Part shown: piece after piece, positions 18,948 to 28,013 of the stretch
Position numbering within the stretch: position 1 is the first letter of the stretch
How the letters are laid out: each line of letters begins with the position of its first letter
Source: Verrucomicrobiales bacterium
GTDB lineage: Bacteria > Verrucomicrobiota > Verrucomicrobiia > Verrucomicrobiales > V1-33
Reading direction: 5' to 3'
Length of the DNA stretch: 64,000 bases
NCBI GenBank assembly: GCA_028293125.1
Contig: JAQGPJ010000061.1
Coordinates: forward strand, 124,001 to 188,000
Made by a program: the position numbers and the translations under genes
The notes under the pieces: model-generated
Told to the model about the DNA's origin: nothing
The model's input: only the letters and a program-made list of their open reading frames with translations
Databases searched by the model: none

Positions 18948-21900
18948 TCACGGCGTCGCCTTCAGGGCCCGGGGGCCAGTGGAGAACAGCACCACCCGGT
19001 CCAGCTCGAAATTGCCAGGTTCCCGCAAGTCCCCCTGATTGACCGTCAGCCATGAGCCATCAGGGCTGAAGCCCAGCCATGAGGCGCCGTGGGGCATGGG
19101 CATGGTGCCGACCTCGCTGCCGGTCTCCACATTCCACAGCCGCAGCGCCTCGAAATTCCCCAAACTGGCCAGAGTGCGGCCATCCGGGGAATACTGAAGG
19201 CAGTCCACATCCTGGATATGCCCGCGCAGCACTGCCTGAAGCGCTCCGGTGGCGGTGTTCCAAAGGCGGATGGTGGCGTCCAGTCCGCCGCTGGCCAGTT
19301 GTTTGCCGTCCGGGGAAAAAGCCAGGGAGGTGATGGGGGCCAGATGCCCGGTCAGATCCCGCATCTCCCCGGTCTCCGGTTTGTAAAGGCGCACCATGGC
19401 CGCGGACGATCCCGCCAGAGCCAGTTGCCGTCCGTCCGCACTGAAAACCGCCGGCAGCCAATTGCCGCCGGCGGGCCGGGGGAAAATGCCCACTGTTTTG
19501 CCGGTGGCGGTGTCCCAGACGCCCACCTGCCGCTCCGGCAGCACCAGACTGAACCGGCTGCCGTCCTGCGACCAGACTTTGCGTTCAAGATCCTTGAAGG
19601 GCATGGGATTGCCCTCCAGCAGCTGCACCCGGATCACGCTGCCGGTGTCGTCAAAATATTGCAGCCGGGCAGGATTGACCAGAAGCCGCACCCACTGCCC
19701 GTCAGGTGCCGGGGCATCCGCCCACTGTGGCAGAGAGTTGGAGATGGCATGGGTCACAGGATCCGCGATCACCGTGGTGCCGTCCTCATGCATCAGCAGC
19801 ATCCGTTTGCTGTCGGACGACCAAAGCACCGGACGGATGGTCGCCTGTTCCGGCCAGACCGGATCCGGCGGCGGGCTGGGGGGCCACAGGCGCACGGTGG
19901 TGTCCTTGCTGCCGGTCACCAGCCACTTCCCGTCAGGATCCAGGGCCGCGCACCACACTTCATCCCGATGGCCCCGCATGGTGCCCGCGGGCAGCCCGTC
20001 CTCCACGCTCCAGTAGCGGATGGTGCGGTCCGATCCCGTGGTGATCAACCGTTGACTGTCGGAGGTGAACATCAGCCCCTTCACATCCAGTTTGTGCCCG
20101 CTGAAGCGGCGGGGCGCATGGCCCTGGGGCAGGCTCAGATCCCACACCAGGGGCTCCGGTCCGCCGACAGCCCCCAGCCAGCGGCCATTCGGGGAAATGG
20201 CGATGGCGTTCAGCAACTGGGGCGTGGGGTAGTCCTTCGGCGGAGCCTGCCCTTCCAAATCGACCACTTTCACTCCGCCCCGCGGCCCCATCACGGCGAT
20301 AAAACGGTCATCCGGAAGGAACATGCAGGCTGCGCCCCCCACTCCCGGACGGCGGATCTCCTGCCCGGTCCCGGTATCGTAAATGACCACCTGCCCGCCA
20401 TTCCCGGGATCAATGACCGCCATCCAAGGGTGGCTGTGGGCAAAGTTGGCAAACACCGCCGGCACCAGCGGACCGGTCTCCTCCCAAGTGCCGGTGCGGA
20501 AAAACCGGGCTTTGGCCGCCGACACTGCCATCAGGCGCATGCCGTCGGGCGTGAACTGCACGGATTTCACCGATCCCATGTTCACCGGAAAATCGTGCAC
20601 ACGGCGGCGTTGCGCCGGATCCCAGATGTACAGTGTGGTCTGCTCATCCGCCCAGCCATTCACAAACCGCCCGCCGCTGGCGATCCAGCGTCCATCCGGT
20701 GACACCGCCAGGCAGGCCACAATCCACGGATGCCCCTCCAGCACCGCAGTGTCCTGGCTTTCGGTGCGGTGCTTCAGCCAATGCCATTCCGGGCCCCGAA
20801 AATCCTCGCCGCCATTGACCGGCATGGAGGACTCCAGCAGCCGCCGGGCCTGGCCGGTGTCCTCCGCAAGGAGGGCCTGACTGGCGGCATACATATTGGC
20901 CGCGTAATGGCGCAGCCGGGCGGACCGTTCGCTGGCCAGAGCCTGCATCCGCTGACGGTTCTCCTGAACGGCCGTGCTCTCCGCCCGCTTCCATTGGTGG
21001 AAAATCCCCAGCGTCCCCGACACCGCCGCCACCAGCAGCGCCGCCACCAGGCCGGCCACCCCCGGCCGGTGCCGGCACCAGCGCACCACCTTCCCCCATG
21101 CGGAAACCGGCCGCGCCTCCAGATGCTGGCCATTTTGAAACCGCTTCAAATCCGCCGCCACCGCCGCCGCCGAGGCATAGCGGCGCTGGGGCGACTTTTC
21201 CAGGCACTTCAGGCAGATCGTCTCCAGATCGCGCGGCACTGTGGGATTCAGCCGGCGGGGAGGCACCGGCTCGGTCTCCCGCAGCTGCAGCAGGATGGAG
21301 TCCAGCGTCGGCCCCACAAAGGGAGCCCGCCCGGTCAGTGAGTGGTAAAGCACCGCCCCCAAGCCATAAACGTCGGACCGTGGATCGGCCTCCCCATACA
21401 GCGCCTGCTCCGGTGAAACATAGCCTGGCGACCCCAGCGTCTGGCCGGTGCGGGTCAGTGAGCCGCCTCCGGCAGCGGCGTACTGGTTGTTGAGGCTTTC
21501 CAGTTTCCGCGCCAGTCCGAAGTCAGTCACCATGGGCCGGTCCTCCACGCCCATCAGAATGTTCGACGGCTTCAGGTCCCGGTGCAGAATCTGATGGTCA
21601 TGGGCGTGCTGGATCGCGGACGAGATCCGCTCCAGGCAGCGGGCGGCCTCCATGGCCTCCAGGGGATGATCCCGCACCCGCTGCGCCAGATTTTTACCCG
21701 GCACATACTCCATGGAGAACCAGCACACCCCATGGTCCTCCCCGACGTCGAAAATCGCAACCACTCCCGGATGCTGCAGCTTCCCCGCCGCCTCGGCCTC
21801 CATGCGGAATCTCAGCCGGGCCTCCTTGTCCGCCAATTCACCGCCGCGCAGGACTTTCACGGCCACCACCCGGCCCAGCCGGCGCTGACGGGCGCGGTAC

Positions 21901-22145
21901 ACGATGCCCATGCCGCCATGGGCGATCTCATCATAGAGGTCATAATCCCCCAGTCGGGCCCATGGCACCTCCTCATCCGGCATTCCCGGCTCCAAATCAC
22001 CCAACGCCTCCGTCTCATCCCCGCAGGAGATCAGGAAGAGGCATTTGGGGCATAACCCCGGTTTGCCTCCCGAGGGCAGGACGCCACCGCAGGCGGTGCA
22101 CGTCAGCGCCCCGGAATTCGTTGAGGAGGGGGACGGCTTTATCAT
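18948..22145 (-). CDS. Membrane Ser/Thr protein kinase with WD40 repeats
   Basis: A 1065-residue Hanks-type kinase. A zinc-ribbon-like Cys pair set (Cys16, Cys19, Cys32, Cys35) precedes the kinase domain (about 67-345): glycine loop EIAHGGMGIVYRA, VAVKVL lysine 97, catalytic HRDLKPSN (Asp190), DFGLARK (208-210) and SPGYVSPEQALYGEADPRSDVY in the activation segment region. One transmembrane helix, about residues 352-372 (GVAGLVAALLVAAVSGTLGIF), is followed by a short coiled stretch and then WD40 repeats to the end (e.g. LAFSPDGKQLASGGLDATIRLW), probably 10-14 blades in the periplasm. It lies about 100 bases downstream of an ECF sigma gene on the same strand. This sigma-kinase pairing is typical of PVC bacteria and suggests the kinase controls that sigma factor. 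Confidence 0.95.
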   Translation of the reverse strand: MIKPSPSSTNSGALTCTACGGVLPSGGKPGLCPKCLFLISCGDETEALGDLEPGMPDEEVPWARLGDYDLYDEIAHGGMGIVYRARQRRLGRVVAVKVLRGGELADKEARLRFRMEAEAAGKLQHPGVVAIFDVGEDHGVCWFSMEYVPGKNLAQRVRDHPLEAMEAARCLERISSAIQHAHDHQILHRDLKPSNILMGVEDRPMVTDFGLARKLESLNNQYAAAGGGSLTRTGQTLGSPGYVSPEQALYGEADPRSDVYGLGAVLYHSLTGRAPFVGPTLDSILLQLRETEPVPPRRLNPTVPRDLETICLKCLEKSPQRRYASAAAVAADLKRFQNGQHLEARPVSAWGKVVRWCRHRPGVAGLVAALLVAAVSGTLGIFHQWKRAESTAVQENRQRMQALASERSARLRHYAANMYAASQALLAEDTGQARRLLESSMPVNGGEDFRGPEWHWLKHRTESQDTAVLEGHPWIVACLAVSPDGRWIASGGRFVNGWADEQTTLYIWDPAQRRRVHDFPVNMGSVKSVQFTPDGMRLMAVSAAKARFFRTGTWEETGPLVPAVFANFAHSHPWMAVIDPGNGGQVVIYDTGTGQEIRRPGVGGAACMFLPDDRFIAVMGPRGGVKVVDLEGQAPPKDYPTPQLLNAIAISPNGRWLGAVGGPEPLVWDLSLPQGHAPRRFSGHKLDVKGLMFTSDSQRLITTGSDRTIRYWSVEDGLPAGTMRGHRDEVWCAALDPDGKWLVTGSKDTTVRLWPPSPPPDPVWPEQATIRPVLWSSDSKRMLLMHEDGTTVIADPVTHAISNSLPQWADAPAPDGQWVRLLVNPARLQYFDDTGSVIRVQLLEGNPMPFKDLERKVWSQDGSRFSLVLPERQVGVWDTATGKTVGIFPRPAGGNWLPAVFSADGRQLALAGSSAAMVRLYKPETGEMRDLTGHLAPITSLAFSPDGKQLASGGLDATIRLWNTATGALQAVLRGHIQDVDCLQYSPDGRTLASLGNFEALRLWNVETGSEVGTMPMPHGASWLGFSPDGSWLTVNQGDLREPGNFELDRVVLFSTGPRALKATP

Positions 22146-22199
22146 GATAAACAAGGGAAGCGGGAGGAAAGATTTCCTCCTTTTACACCACGGGAGTAT

Positions 22200-22224
22200 T
22201 TCCGGATTTCAAGAAAATCCGGAT
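22200..22224 (-). terminator. Hairpin between ECF sigma and kinase genes
   Basis: A perfect 9-bp inverted repeat, TCCGGATTT / AAATCCGGA, has a 5-base loop (22210-22214). It sits between the sigma stop and the kinase start. On the minus strand no long T-run follows, so it may be a weak terminator or mRNA-stability element that lowers kinase expression. Confidence 0.4.
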
Positions 22225-22243
22225 CGTTTTCCCCGTGTATCCG

Positions 22244-22987
22244 TCAAAGAGCCGCAGCCAGATGACGCATTTCCTCATCCAGCATGGAGGGATCGCGCAG
22301 GCCTCCCGCCACCTCTTCCCGGACCATGGATTTGAACTGCTTCCGCAGCCGGAAAACGGCCACCGCCACCGCCCTGCGGTCCACGCCCAGCATGGTGCCG
22401 GAGCGTTCATACTCCCCCTCCTCCGGCTCGCGGGCCAGGAAGGAGTGCAGCACGGAATAAAGCGTTCCCTTGCCCATGGCCACGCATTCATCCTCCAGAC
22501 GGCGCATTGCCGCCTCCATCACCGCCTGCGCCCAGCGCCGTTCAAAAAGCCGCTCCGGGGTTTCATCCGTGACCGGCTCGGCACCGAACCAGTGCTCCGC
22601 CTGCGCCATGTCCAGCGACAGCGTTTTGCGCCCGCCGCCGCGCTTCAGAGCCGTGTCGCGGCGGTATTCGCTGGCCAGAAAGTTCTTCAGGGTCACGCAC
22701 AGCAGGGTGCTGAACCGGGTTTCCTTCCGCTCCAGACCCGCCAGCCAGTCGCGGGTGAGCAGTTTTTCAAAAAATCCCTGGGTCAGATCCCGCGCCGGCT
22801 CCGGGTCCGCTCCCCGGCGGCGGATGAAGGCATAGACCGGATACCAATAGATCCGGCAGAACTCATTCATCGCCCCTTCCCGCTCGTCTCCATCGGTTCC
22901 CGCCTCCAGCACCAGCGACCACCGGGTGGTGGAAAAACGCGCAGTGCCCTGCAGCCACCGGGCTGTCGCTTCGGTCGGGTAATTCAT
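22244..22987 (-). CDS. ECF RNA polymerase sigma factor (PVC type)
   Basis: A 247-residue sigma-70-family factor of the group found beside Ser/Thr kinases. Region 2 includes RWSLVLEAG...CRIYWYPVYAFIRRRG and DLTQGFFEKLL (about 20-80). TLKNFLASEYRRDTALKRGG links to region 4, which ends in YERSGTMLGVDRRAVAVAVFRLRKQF, a helix-turn-helix for the -35 element (about 200-225). The protein is longer than typical ECFs (about 170-200), with an insert around residues 115-175. The start at 22987 (MNYPTEATARW) is preferred; upstream frame codons are not family-like. With no anti-sigma gene nearby, phosphorylation by the kinase downstream is the likely control. Confidence 0.92.
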   Translation of the reverse strand: MNYPTEATARWLQGTARFSTTRWSLVLEAGTDGDEREGAMNEFCRIYWYPVYAFIRRRGADPEPARDLTQGFFEKLLTRDWLAGLERKETRFSTLLCVTLKNFLASEYRRDTALKRGGGRKTLSLDMAQAEHWFGAEPVTDETPERLFERRWAQAVMEAAMRRLEDECVAMGKGTLYSVLHSFLAREPEEGEYERSGTMLGVDRRAVAVAVFRLRKQFKSMVREEVAGGLRDPSMLDEEMRHLAAAL

Positions 22988-23614
22988 GTGGGCGTATACA
23001 ATGACAGGAAATCCCCTAAGGCTCAAGTGGAATCCGGCATTTCTGCCCACGACGGCATGAGTTATGCCACAAACCGCTGTTTATAAACACCTGTTTTGAA
23101 CTTTTGAACACAGCGTTTTCGCAGGAACCGGGTTTCTGCATGATGGATTGAAAATCCTGGCTTCCTGCGGCACCAGACCGATTGACCGATGATCATAAGA
23201 ACTCCTACCCTCAATTTTTTCACCCACCCCGCAGCATCCGGCATTTCGCAAAGCTTCTATTTACCGCTTTTTTCCTTTTTGAAAGTCAGCACTGGAAAAC
23301 AGATATTCAGCACCATACCGGATTTCACATAAGGCTTCCGGTCGTAAACAGAAGGTGGCAGGGTTTGCTTGCTTGGAAATGAAACCGCCGCCCGCCGGTC
23401 AGACCTTTTACAGGAGCCGCCCGCACCATCCATGGTCCCTGTGGGAGGGAATCGGGGAGTTTCAGGACCGCGGAGAATTTCCCGCTCCCATCCACCGGTG
23501 CCTCCGCAACGGATGCCAGCACCACCTTCTCCGACAGCATGCGCCGCCGTCCTGGATGCTGGTCCTCGCGCTATTGGAGTTTGCAAAAAGGTTGCCGCAG
23601 GATGAAATGCCTGT
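22988..23614. other. Gene-poor spacer with a possible secreted-protein remnant
   Basis: About 630 bases between the sigma gene and the broken repeat gene. On the minus strand, 23325-23540 reads as a 71-codon frame with Ig-like/beta-rich text (VDGSGKFSAVLKLPDSLP, then GPWMVRA). It lacks an upstream coding extension because of an in-frame stop, and an adjacent frame continues with KPYVKSGMVLNICFPVL. This could be a decayed gene end; I give it low weight. Promoters for both flanking genes should lie here. Confidence 0.35.
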
Positions 23615-24982
23615 GTGAAGACCTGTTTTCTGCTTCCCGCCGCCGCTACTGTGGGATTTGCCGCGGGATGGCTCTGCCGTCCGCAGGCTGTTCCGGGAAA
23701 TCATCCCGCTGAAGCCCGGACCGCTGCCGGGGAACGGCTGCGGTCCCACCCTCCAGGGTCGGAGCCCAAGGAGTCCAGTCTCCCCGCAGAGAGTTGAAAA
23801 GCAGGCACCGTCCCCTTTGCACGCGGGGAGGCGAGAAGTTGGCTCCAAGGGCTGACGGGACTGGGCTACCTTAAAAGCGAGGCCGGGAAGGATGCCCTTT
23901 CCGAAACTCTGGCCTCCTTTGAGACGGAGGACTTCAAGGATCTCCAAAGTGCGGTGCTTGAGGAATTGAAAGCTCCCTCACGGCTGAGCAGACAGCGCAA
24001 ATTCGCCGCCCGCCTTCTGTGGGTGGCTTGGCCGCTGCGGATTGGAAAGGACCCGGAGGCGGCGCTTTCCAGCATGAGCCTTGCGGCCCAAATCGATCCC
24101 GACCTGCTGGAGGATGACACTGTGGCCAAGGTGTTCCGCCGCTTCGCTTCAAAGGACCCGCGGGCCGCCGCCGCCGCCCTCGCCGGCTTTCCCAAACACC
24201 GGCTCGGCGATGCCGCCACCGGCATTGTGCTGGCGGCGGCGCAGAAGGACGGCCCCCTTCGCGGCGCTGGAGACGGCGAAGCGGCTGGGAATTCCCGTGG
24301 ATGCGACCATGTTTGTGGACTCCGTCATGGAGCGTGATCCGGCGCGGGCGGCGGCCCTGACCGCCGGGCTGAGCGGGGATGCCCCGCGTGACAATGCCTT
24401 CCGGCAGGTCATGGAGCAGTGGTCCAAAGCCGATCCCGCCACAGCGGCGGCATGGATGGACGCCTACCAGGGCCAGGCCGCACCACGGGCATGACAGCGG
24501 TGCTGGCCCGCCGGCTGGTCACGGACCCGCAGGGAGCGGCGGAGGCGTTTCTCAAACTGGAGAACGCAGCGGAAAACCCCTATACTCCCGGCCTCGCGGG
24601 GTGGATTTCCCAGTCTCTTCTCAACCGGTCCGGACCGGAGGACGCACTCGCATGGATGGAGAAACTTGCCCCGAACCTGCATGAGGCGGCGGTGTCCGGC
24701 ACGGTGAAGGAATGGGCGCAAAAAGATGCGGAGAGCGCCTCCCGGTGGCTGAGCAGCCATATGGCGGGGCCGGTGCGCGACGCCGGGGCGGTTGCCCTGA
24801 TAGGCTCCATTGCCGCCACCCATCCGGCGGAGGCATGGCAGTGGGCGCAGTCGCTATGCATCCAGGAGACGCGCGGCGAGGCTTTGAGGAATGTGCTTGG
24901 GGAATGGCAAAGGACGGATGCCGCCGCCGCGCAGGCCGCCTTGGAGGCGCTTGCTCCGCCATTGCCCGGCCTGAAGCCCTGA
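23615..24982 (+). pseudogene. Broken gene for a secreted Ala-rich helical-repeat protein
   Basis: Three lesions split what should be one 455-residue protein. The frame opens at a GTG (23615) with a signal-like MKTCFLLPAAATVGFAAG. It hits a TGA at 23795-23797 but continues in the same frame as SWLQGLTGLGYLKSEAGKD. At a run of five C (24253-24257) one extra base shifts the frame; in the new frame FAALETAKRLGIPVDATMF follows. One missing base near 24480 restores the original frame (TTGMTAVLARRLVTDP), which then runs to the stop at 24980-24982. The repeats (about 35 residues, for example WSKADPATAAAWMDAYQGQ and WAQKDAESASRWLSSHM) are of the alpha-helical kind common in Verrucomicrobia. True decay and sequencing error both fit. 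Confidence 0.8.
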
Positions 24983-25066
24983 TCTGAAGGTCATTCGAAA
25001 TGCCGCCGCTGTGCATCACCGCGTGAAAGCCTCAAAACGGCGCGGCATTTCAAAAAATCCTTTAGT

Positions 25067-26188
25067 TCAGATCACCACATCCGGGCCGCCCGCGGGTCCG
25101 TCGGACTCCTGGCAGGCGCGCATGTCCGGCTCCGGCAGATGGGTCAGGCGGCGGCGCAGGGTTTCGGCCCGCAGGATGTCGCGCTCCTCGGCGGTGAGTT
25201 TTCTCTGGCTGGCGATCTGGAGATGGGCCGGTTGGATCTCCAGCAGCAGGGTGTCGATCAGTTTGGTCTCCGCCGCTGGAAACACTCCCACATCCGTCCC
25301 CAGCCGCAGCATGGAGAGGTGCGTCAGCGCCTCCTTGCTCTCCATGATGTGGGCGAACCGCAGGGCGGCATAGGCACGGCCGATGTTGTCGCAGACTTTT
25401 TGAGGATTGTCCTCCAGCAGCTTGCGCCGGGCATTGCGCTCGTGAGTGATGATCTGGCGGATCACCTTCTCCAAGCGGGCCAGAATCTCCGCCTCACTGT
25501 CCCCCAGGGTGCGCTGGTTGGATACTTGGAACAGGTTGGACAGCGCCTCCGTGCCCTCGCCATACAGTCCCCGCACCGCCAGGCCGATCTTGTTCGCCGC
25601 ATTGATGATGGAGGTCACCTGGTCGCAGAGCACCAGCGCCGGCAGATGCAGCATGGCGCTGGCCCTCATGCCGGTGCCCAGATTGGTGGGGCAGGCCGTC
25701 AGATAGCCGAAGCGACGGTCCCAAGCGAAGGGCACCTGATCCTCCAGCTCGGTGTCCAGCCGGTCGAGGCCGGCGTGGGCCGCGGTGAGATCAAGGCCTG
25801 AGCGGATGCTCTGCATGCGCAGGTGGTCCTCCTCATTGATCATGATGGAGTAGGACTGATCACGGTTGATCACGGCGGCGCAGCCCCCGGACTTGGCCGC
25901 CTGCTCGCGGGAAATGAGGTGCTTCTCCACCAGCACCTGCTTTTTGATCGCATCCAGATTCGCCAAGTCCTCGGAGAAACAATCCTTCATCACCGACAGG
26001 CTCTCCACTCTTGGCCGGAGCTGCTCCATGATCTCCACCCGGTTCTCCTTTTTGGCCCAGCCGGGAAATGGCGGGCCGTCCAGATTCCGCGCCAGACGGA
26101 TGCGGCTGGTCAGGACGATATCCCGGCAGGGGCCGTCATGCTCCATCCATTCGGGCCGACGGCGCAGGAGGGTGGTGAATTTCATCAT
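25067..26188 (-). CDS. mcsB: Protein arginine kinase McsB
   Basis: A 373-residue ATP:guanido phosphotransferase that phosphorylates arginine residues in proteins. In Bacillus this marks proteins for ClpCP and inactivates CtsR. Family features include LTSRIRLARNLDGPPFPGW, the ATP-binding arginines, and the catalytic-cysteine motif ACPTNLGTGMRAS (Cys166). RGLYGEGTEALSNLFQVSNQ and the downstream ARRKLLEDN are also conserved. It follows mcsA on the same strand, 139 bases after its stop. Neither ctsR nor clpC is adjacent, unlike the Firmicute operon. Two consecutive ATGs (26188, 26185) are possible starts. Confidence 0.95.
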   Translation of the reverse strand: MMKFTTLLRRRPEWMEHDGPCRDIVLTSRIRLARNLDGPPFPGWAKKENRVEIMEQLRPRVESLSVMKDCFSEDLANLDAIKKQVLVEKHLISREQAAKSGGCAAVINRDQSYSIMINEEDHLRMQSIRSGLDLTAAHAGLDRLDTELEDQVPFAWDRRFGYLTACPTNLGTGMRASAMLHLPALVLCDQVTSIINAANKIGLAVRGLYGEGTEALSNLFQVSNQRTLGDSEAEILARLEKVIRQIITHERNARRKLLEDNPQKVCDNIGRAYAALRFAHIMESKEALTHLSMLRLGTDVGVFPAAETKLIDTLLLEIQPAHLQIASQRKLTAEERDILRAETLRRRLTHLPEPDMRACQESDGPAGGPDVVI

Positions 26189-26250
26189 AAATTTGCAGGA
26201 AAGAGAGGGATCAGCAGCTCAAAGCATGGTGGGGAATGGCAGTTTTTCCT

Positions 26251-26270
26251 GTTCTGTTCTGTTCTGTTCT
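26251..26270. repeat. GTTCT pentanucleotide tandem repeat
   Basis: Four perfect GTTCT units lie in the mcsA-mcsB spacer, about 60 bases upstream of the mcsB start. They could change copy number by slippage and alter spacing within the transcript leader. Confidence 0.8.
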
Positions 26271-26327
26271 CCCATTCCAACGCGGGACGGCCCAAGGAAT
26301 GCCGGTCAGGACCCGGATTCCATTCAT

Positions 26328-26831
26328 TCAGACACTCACACGTGAGCGGAGTTTTTTCTCCAAGGAGTTGATTTCAATCTTCAGACGGGCGGCCTCCTCA
26401 AAGTGCTCCTCACCCACGGCGGCATCGAGTTCGGACCGCAGTCTGGCCAGAAGATCCTCCTCGGCTTTGAGTTGGCCGGCATGGGCGGGCACTTTGCCGG
26501 TGTGGCACACCTTCGTGTGCATGGCCTTCAGCAGGCCGTCCATGCCCTCGCCGAACACCGAATAGCACCGGGCGCAGCCCAGCCGTCCGGTTTTGCGGAA
26601 GGTCGTCTGCGTCATCCCGCACGCCCGGCAGGTTTTTTCCTGCGGATGCGTCTCCACGCGCTCGCCGTGGCCGAAACCCAGCAGCATGTCCGCCAGCGCA
26701 AAGCCGGTGGGGTCCGTAACCCCTTTCTCCTTGGCGCAGTGCTCGCAAAGATTGATTTTCTGCATATCCCCCTTGACGATCTGGGTCAGGAAAACAGTGG
26801 CTGTATTTTCGTCGCAAACATCGCACTTCAT
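26328..26831 (-). CDS. mcsA: McsA-like zinc-finger activator of McsB
   Basis: A 167-residue protein with four CxxC-type zinc sites: CDVC near residue 3, CEHC near 30, CRAC near 69 and CARC near 85. The C-terminal UvrB/UvrC motif follows (about residues 125-160; LDAAVGEEHFEEAARLKIEI). McsA binds and activates McsB in Firmicutes, and the order here, mcsA then mcsB, supports that role. The length and Cys spacing match the family. It probably starts a two-gene transcript; the promoter must lie in 26832-27022, which it shares divergently with the MTA phosphorylase gene. Confidence 0.93.
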   Translation of the reverse strand: MKCDVCDENTATVFLTQIVKGDMQKINLCEHCAKEKGVTDPTGFALADMLLGFGHGERVETHPQEKTCRACGMTQTTFRKTGRLGCARCYSVFGEGMDGLLKAMHTKVCHTGKVPAHAGQLKAEEDLLARLRSELDAAVGEEHFEEAARLKIEINSLEKKLRSRVSV

Positions 26832-27022
26832 GGCGGGTCAGGGTCAGAGGGAGGGGGAGGGCTGAATTCCTGAAGATACGGCTGTGCCCGTCCGGGGGAA
26901 AGGAGTTTTTAAGCCGTCCTCCGCCTCTCCGGCACCTGTTTCCCTCCGCCCGCAGCCGGTCCGGAAACACCATGGGATCCGGATAAAACTTGAATTTCCG
27001 GGAGTCTGCGCGTGGCTGGATC

Positions 27023-27913
27023 ATGACGTTTTCCCCATCCCCGCCCTCAGATCCCGAACCCGCCATCGGCATTATCGGCGGCAGTGGACTTTACCACATG
27101 GAGGGACTGGACGAAATGCAGGAAATCCAAGTGGACACTCCGTGGGGACCACCATCTGATGCCCTTGTCTCCGGCCGCCTGTCAGGGCGCAAAGTGTTTT
27201 TCCTGCCCCGCCACGCGCGCGGGCACCGGCTGCTGCCCACGGAACTGAATCACCGCGCCAATATCTGGGCGCTGCGGTCGCTGGGCGTGCGATGGATCAT
27301 CTGCGTCACCGCCGTGGGCAGCCTGAAGGAGGAGTACGCCCCGCGGGACATCGTCCTGCCGGACCAGTATTTCGACCGCACCAGCCGGCGGGAGCACCAC
27401 ACTTTTTTCGGTCAGGGCATCGTGGCCCACGTGGGCTTCAGCGATCCCGTGAGCGCCGGCCTGCGCGGCATTCTCGCCAATGTCTGCCGGGGGCAGGGCC
27501 GCCGCATCCACAACGGTGGCACCTATGTCAACATGGACGGTCCCGCCTTCTCCACCCGGGCGGAAAGTCTGGCCAACCGCCGGCTGGGCTTCGATGTCAT
27601 CGGCATGACCAACCTCCCCGAGGCCAAACTGGCCCGCGAAGCGGAGATCGCTCTCTCCACCCTGGCGATGATTACGGACTATGACTGCTGGAAGGTGGAG
27701 GAGGAGCCCGTCAACGCGCAGACCGTCATCGGCCACCTCACCGCCAACGCCGAAGCCGCCAAGGCCATTATCGCCGCTGCCATCCCTCAAATTCCGCAGG
27801 AGCCCAACTGGCCGGAGCACCGGGCGCTGGACATGGCCCTCATCACGGACCAGTCCCTCTGGCCGGCGGAAACCATCGGGCGCCTGCGCCCTATTCTAGC
27901 CCGGTTCCTCTGA
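27023..27913 (+). CDS. mtnP: S-methyl-5'-thioadenosine phosphorylase
   Basis: A 296-residue purine nucleoside phosphorylase family 2 enzyme that splits methylthioadenosine with phosphate into adenine and methylthioribose-1-phosphate, in methionine salvage after polyamine synthesis. GIIGGSGLYHMEGL is the phosphate-binding N-terminus; RHARGHRLLPTELNHRANI follows. NGGTYVNMDGPAFSTRAES and IGMTNLPEAKLAREAEI form the nucleoside site. ITDYDCW, with Asp-Tyr-Asp, suggests preference for adenine (MTAP rather than inosine/guanosine PNP). The start at 27023 is preferred over an ATG at 26990, which would add 11 unrelated residues. Confidence 0.94.
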   Translation: MTFSPSPPSDPEPAIGIIGGSGLYHMEGLDEMQEIQVDTPWGPPSDALVSGRLSGRKVFFLPRHARGHRLLPTELNHRANIWALRSLGVRWIICVTAVGSLKEEYAPRDIVLPDQYFDRTSRREHHTFFGQGIVAHVGFSDPVSAGLRGILANVCRGQGRRIHNGGTYVNMDGPAFSTRAESLANRRLGFDVIGMTNLPEAKLAREAEIALSTLAMITDYDCWKVEEEPVNAQTVIGHLTANAEAAKAIIAAAIPQIPQEPNWPEHRALDMALITDQSLWPAETIGRLRPILARFL

Positions 27914-28013
27914 TATTTTGCTTACCGGCCCCAAAAGGCCGTCCGGGCATACCTTGACAGGCTTGCCACATTCCTTAACGAAACCACCGTTGCCAGGATC
28001 ATTTTCCGCTTTG

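Noticed and set aside
23795-23797. In-frame TGA read as selenocysteine
   Set aside because: No SECIS-like hairpin or redox context was recognised, and two further frameshifts in the same gene favour decay or sequence errors.
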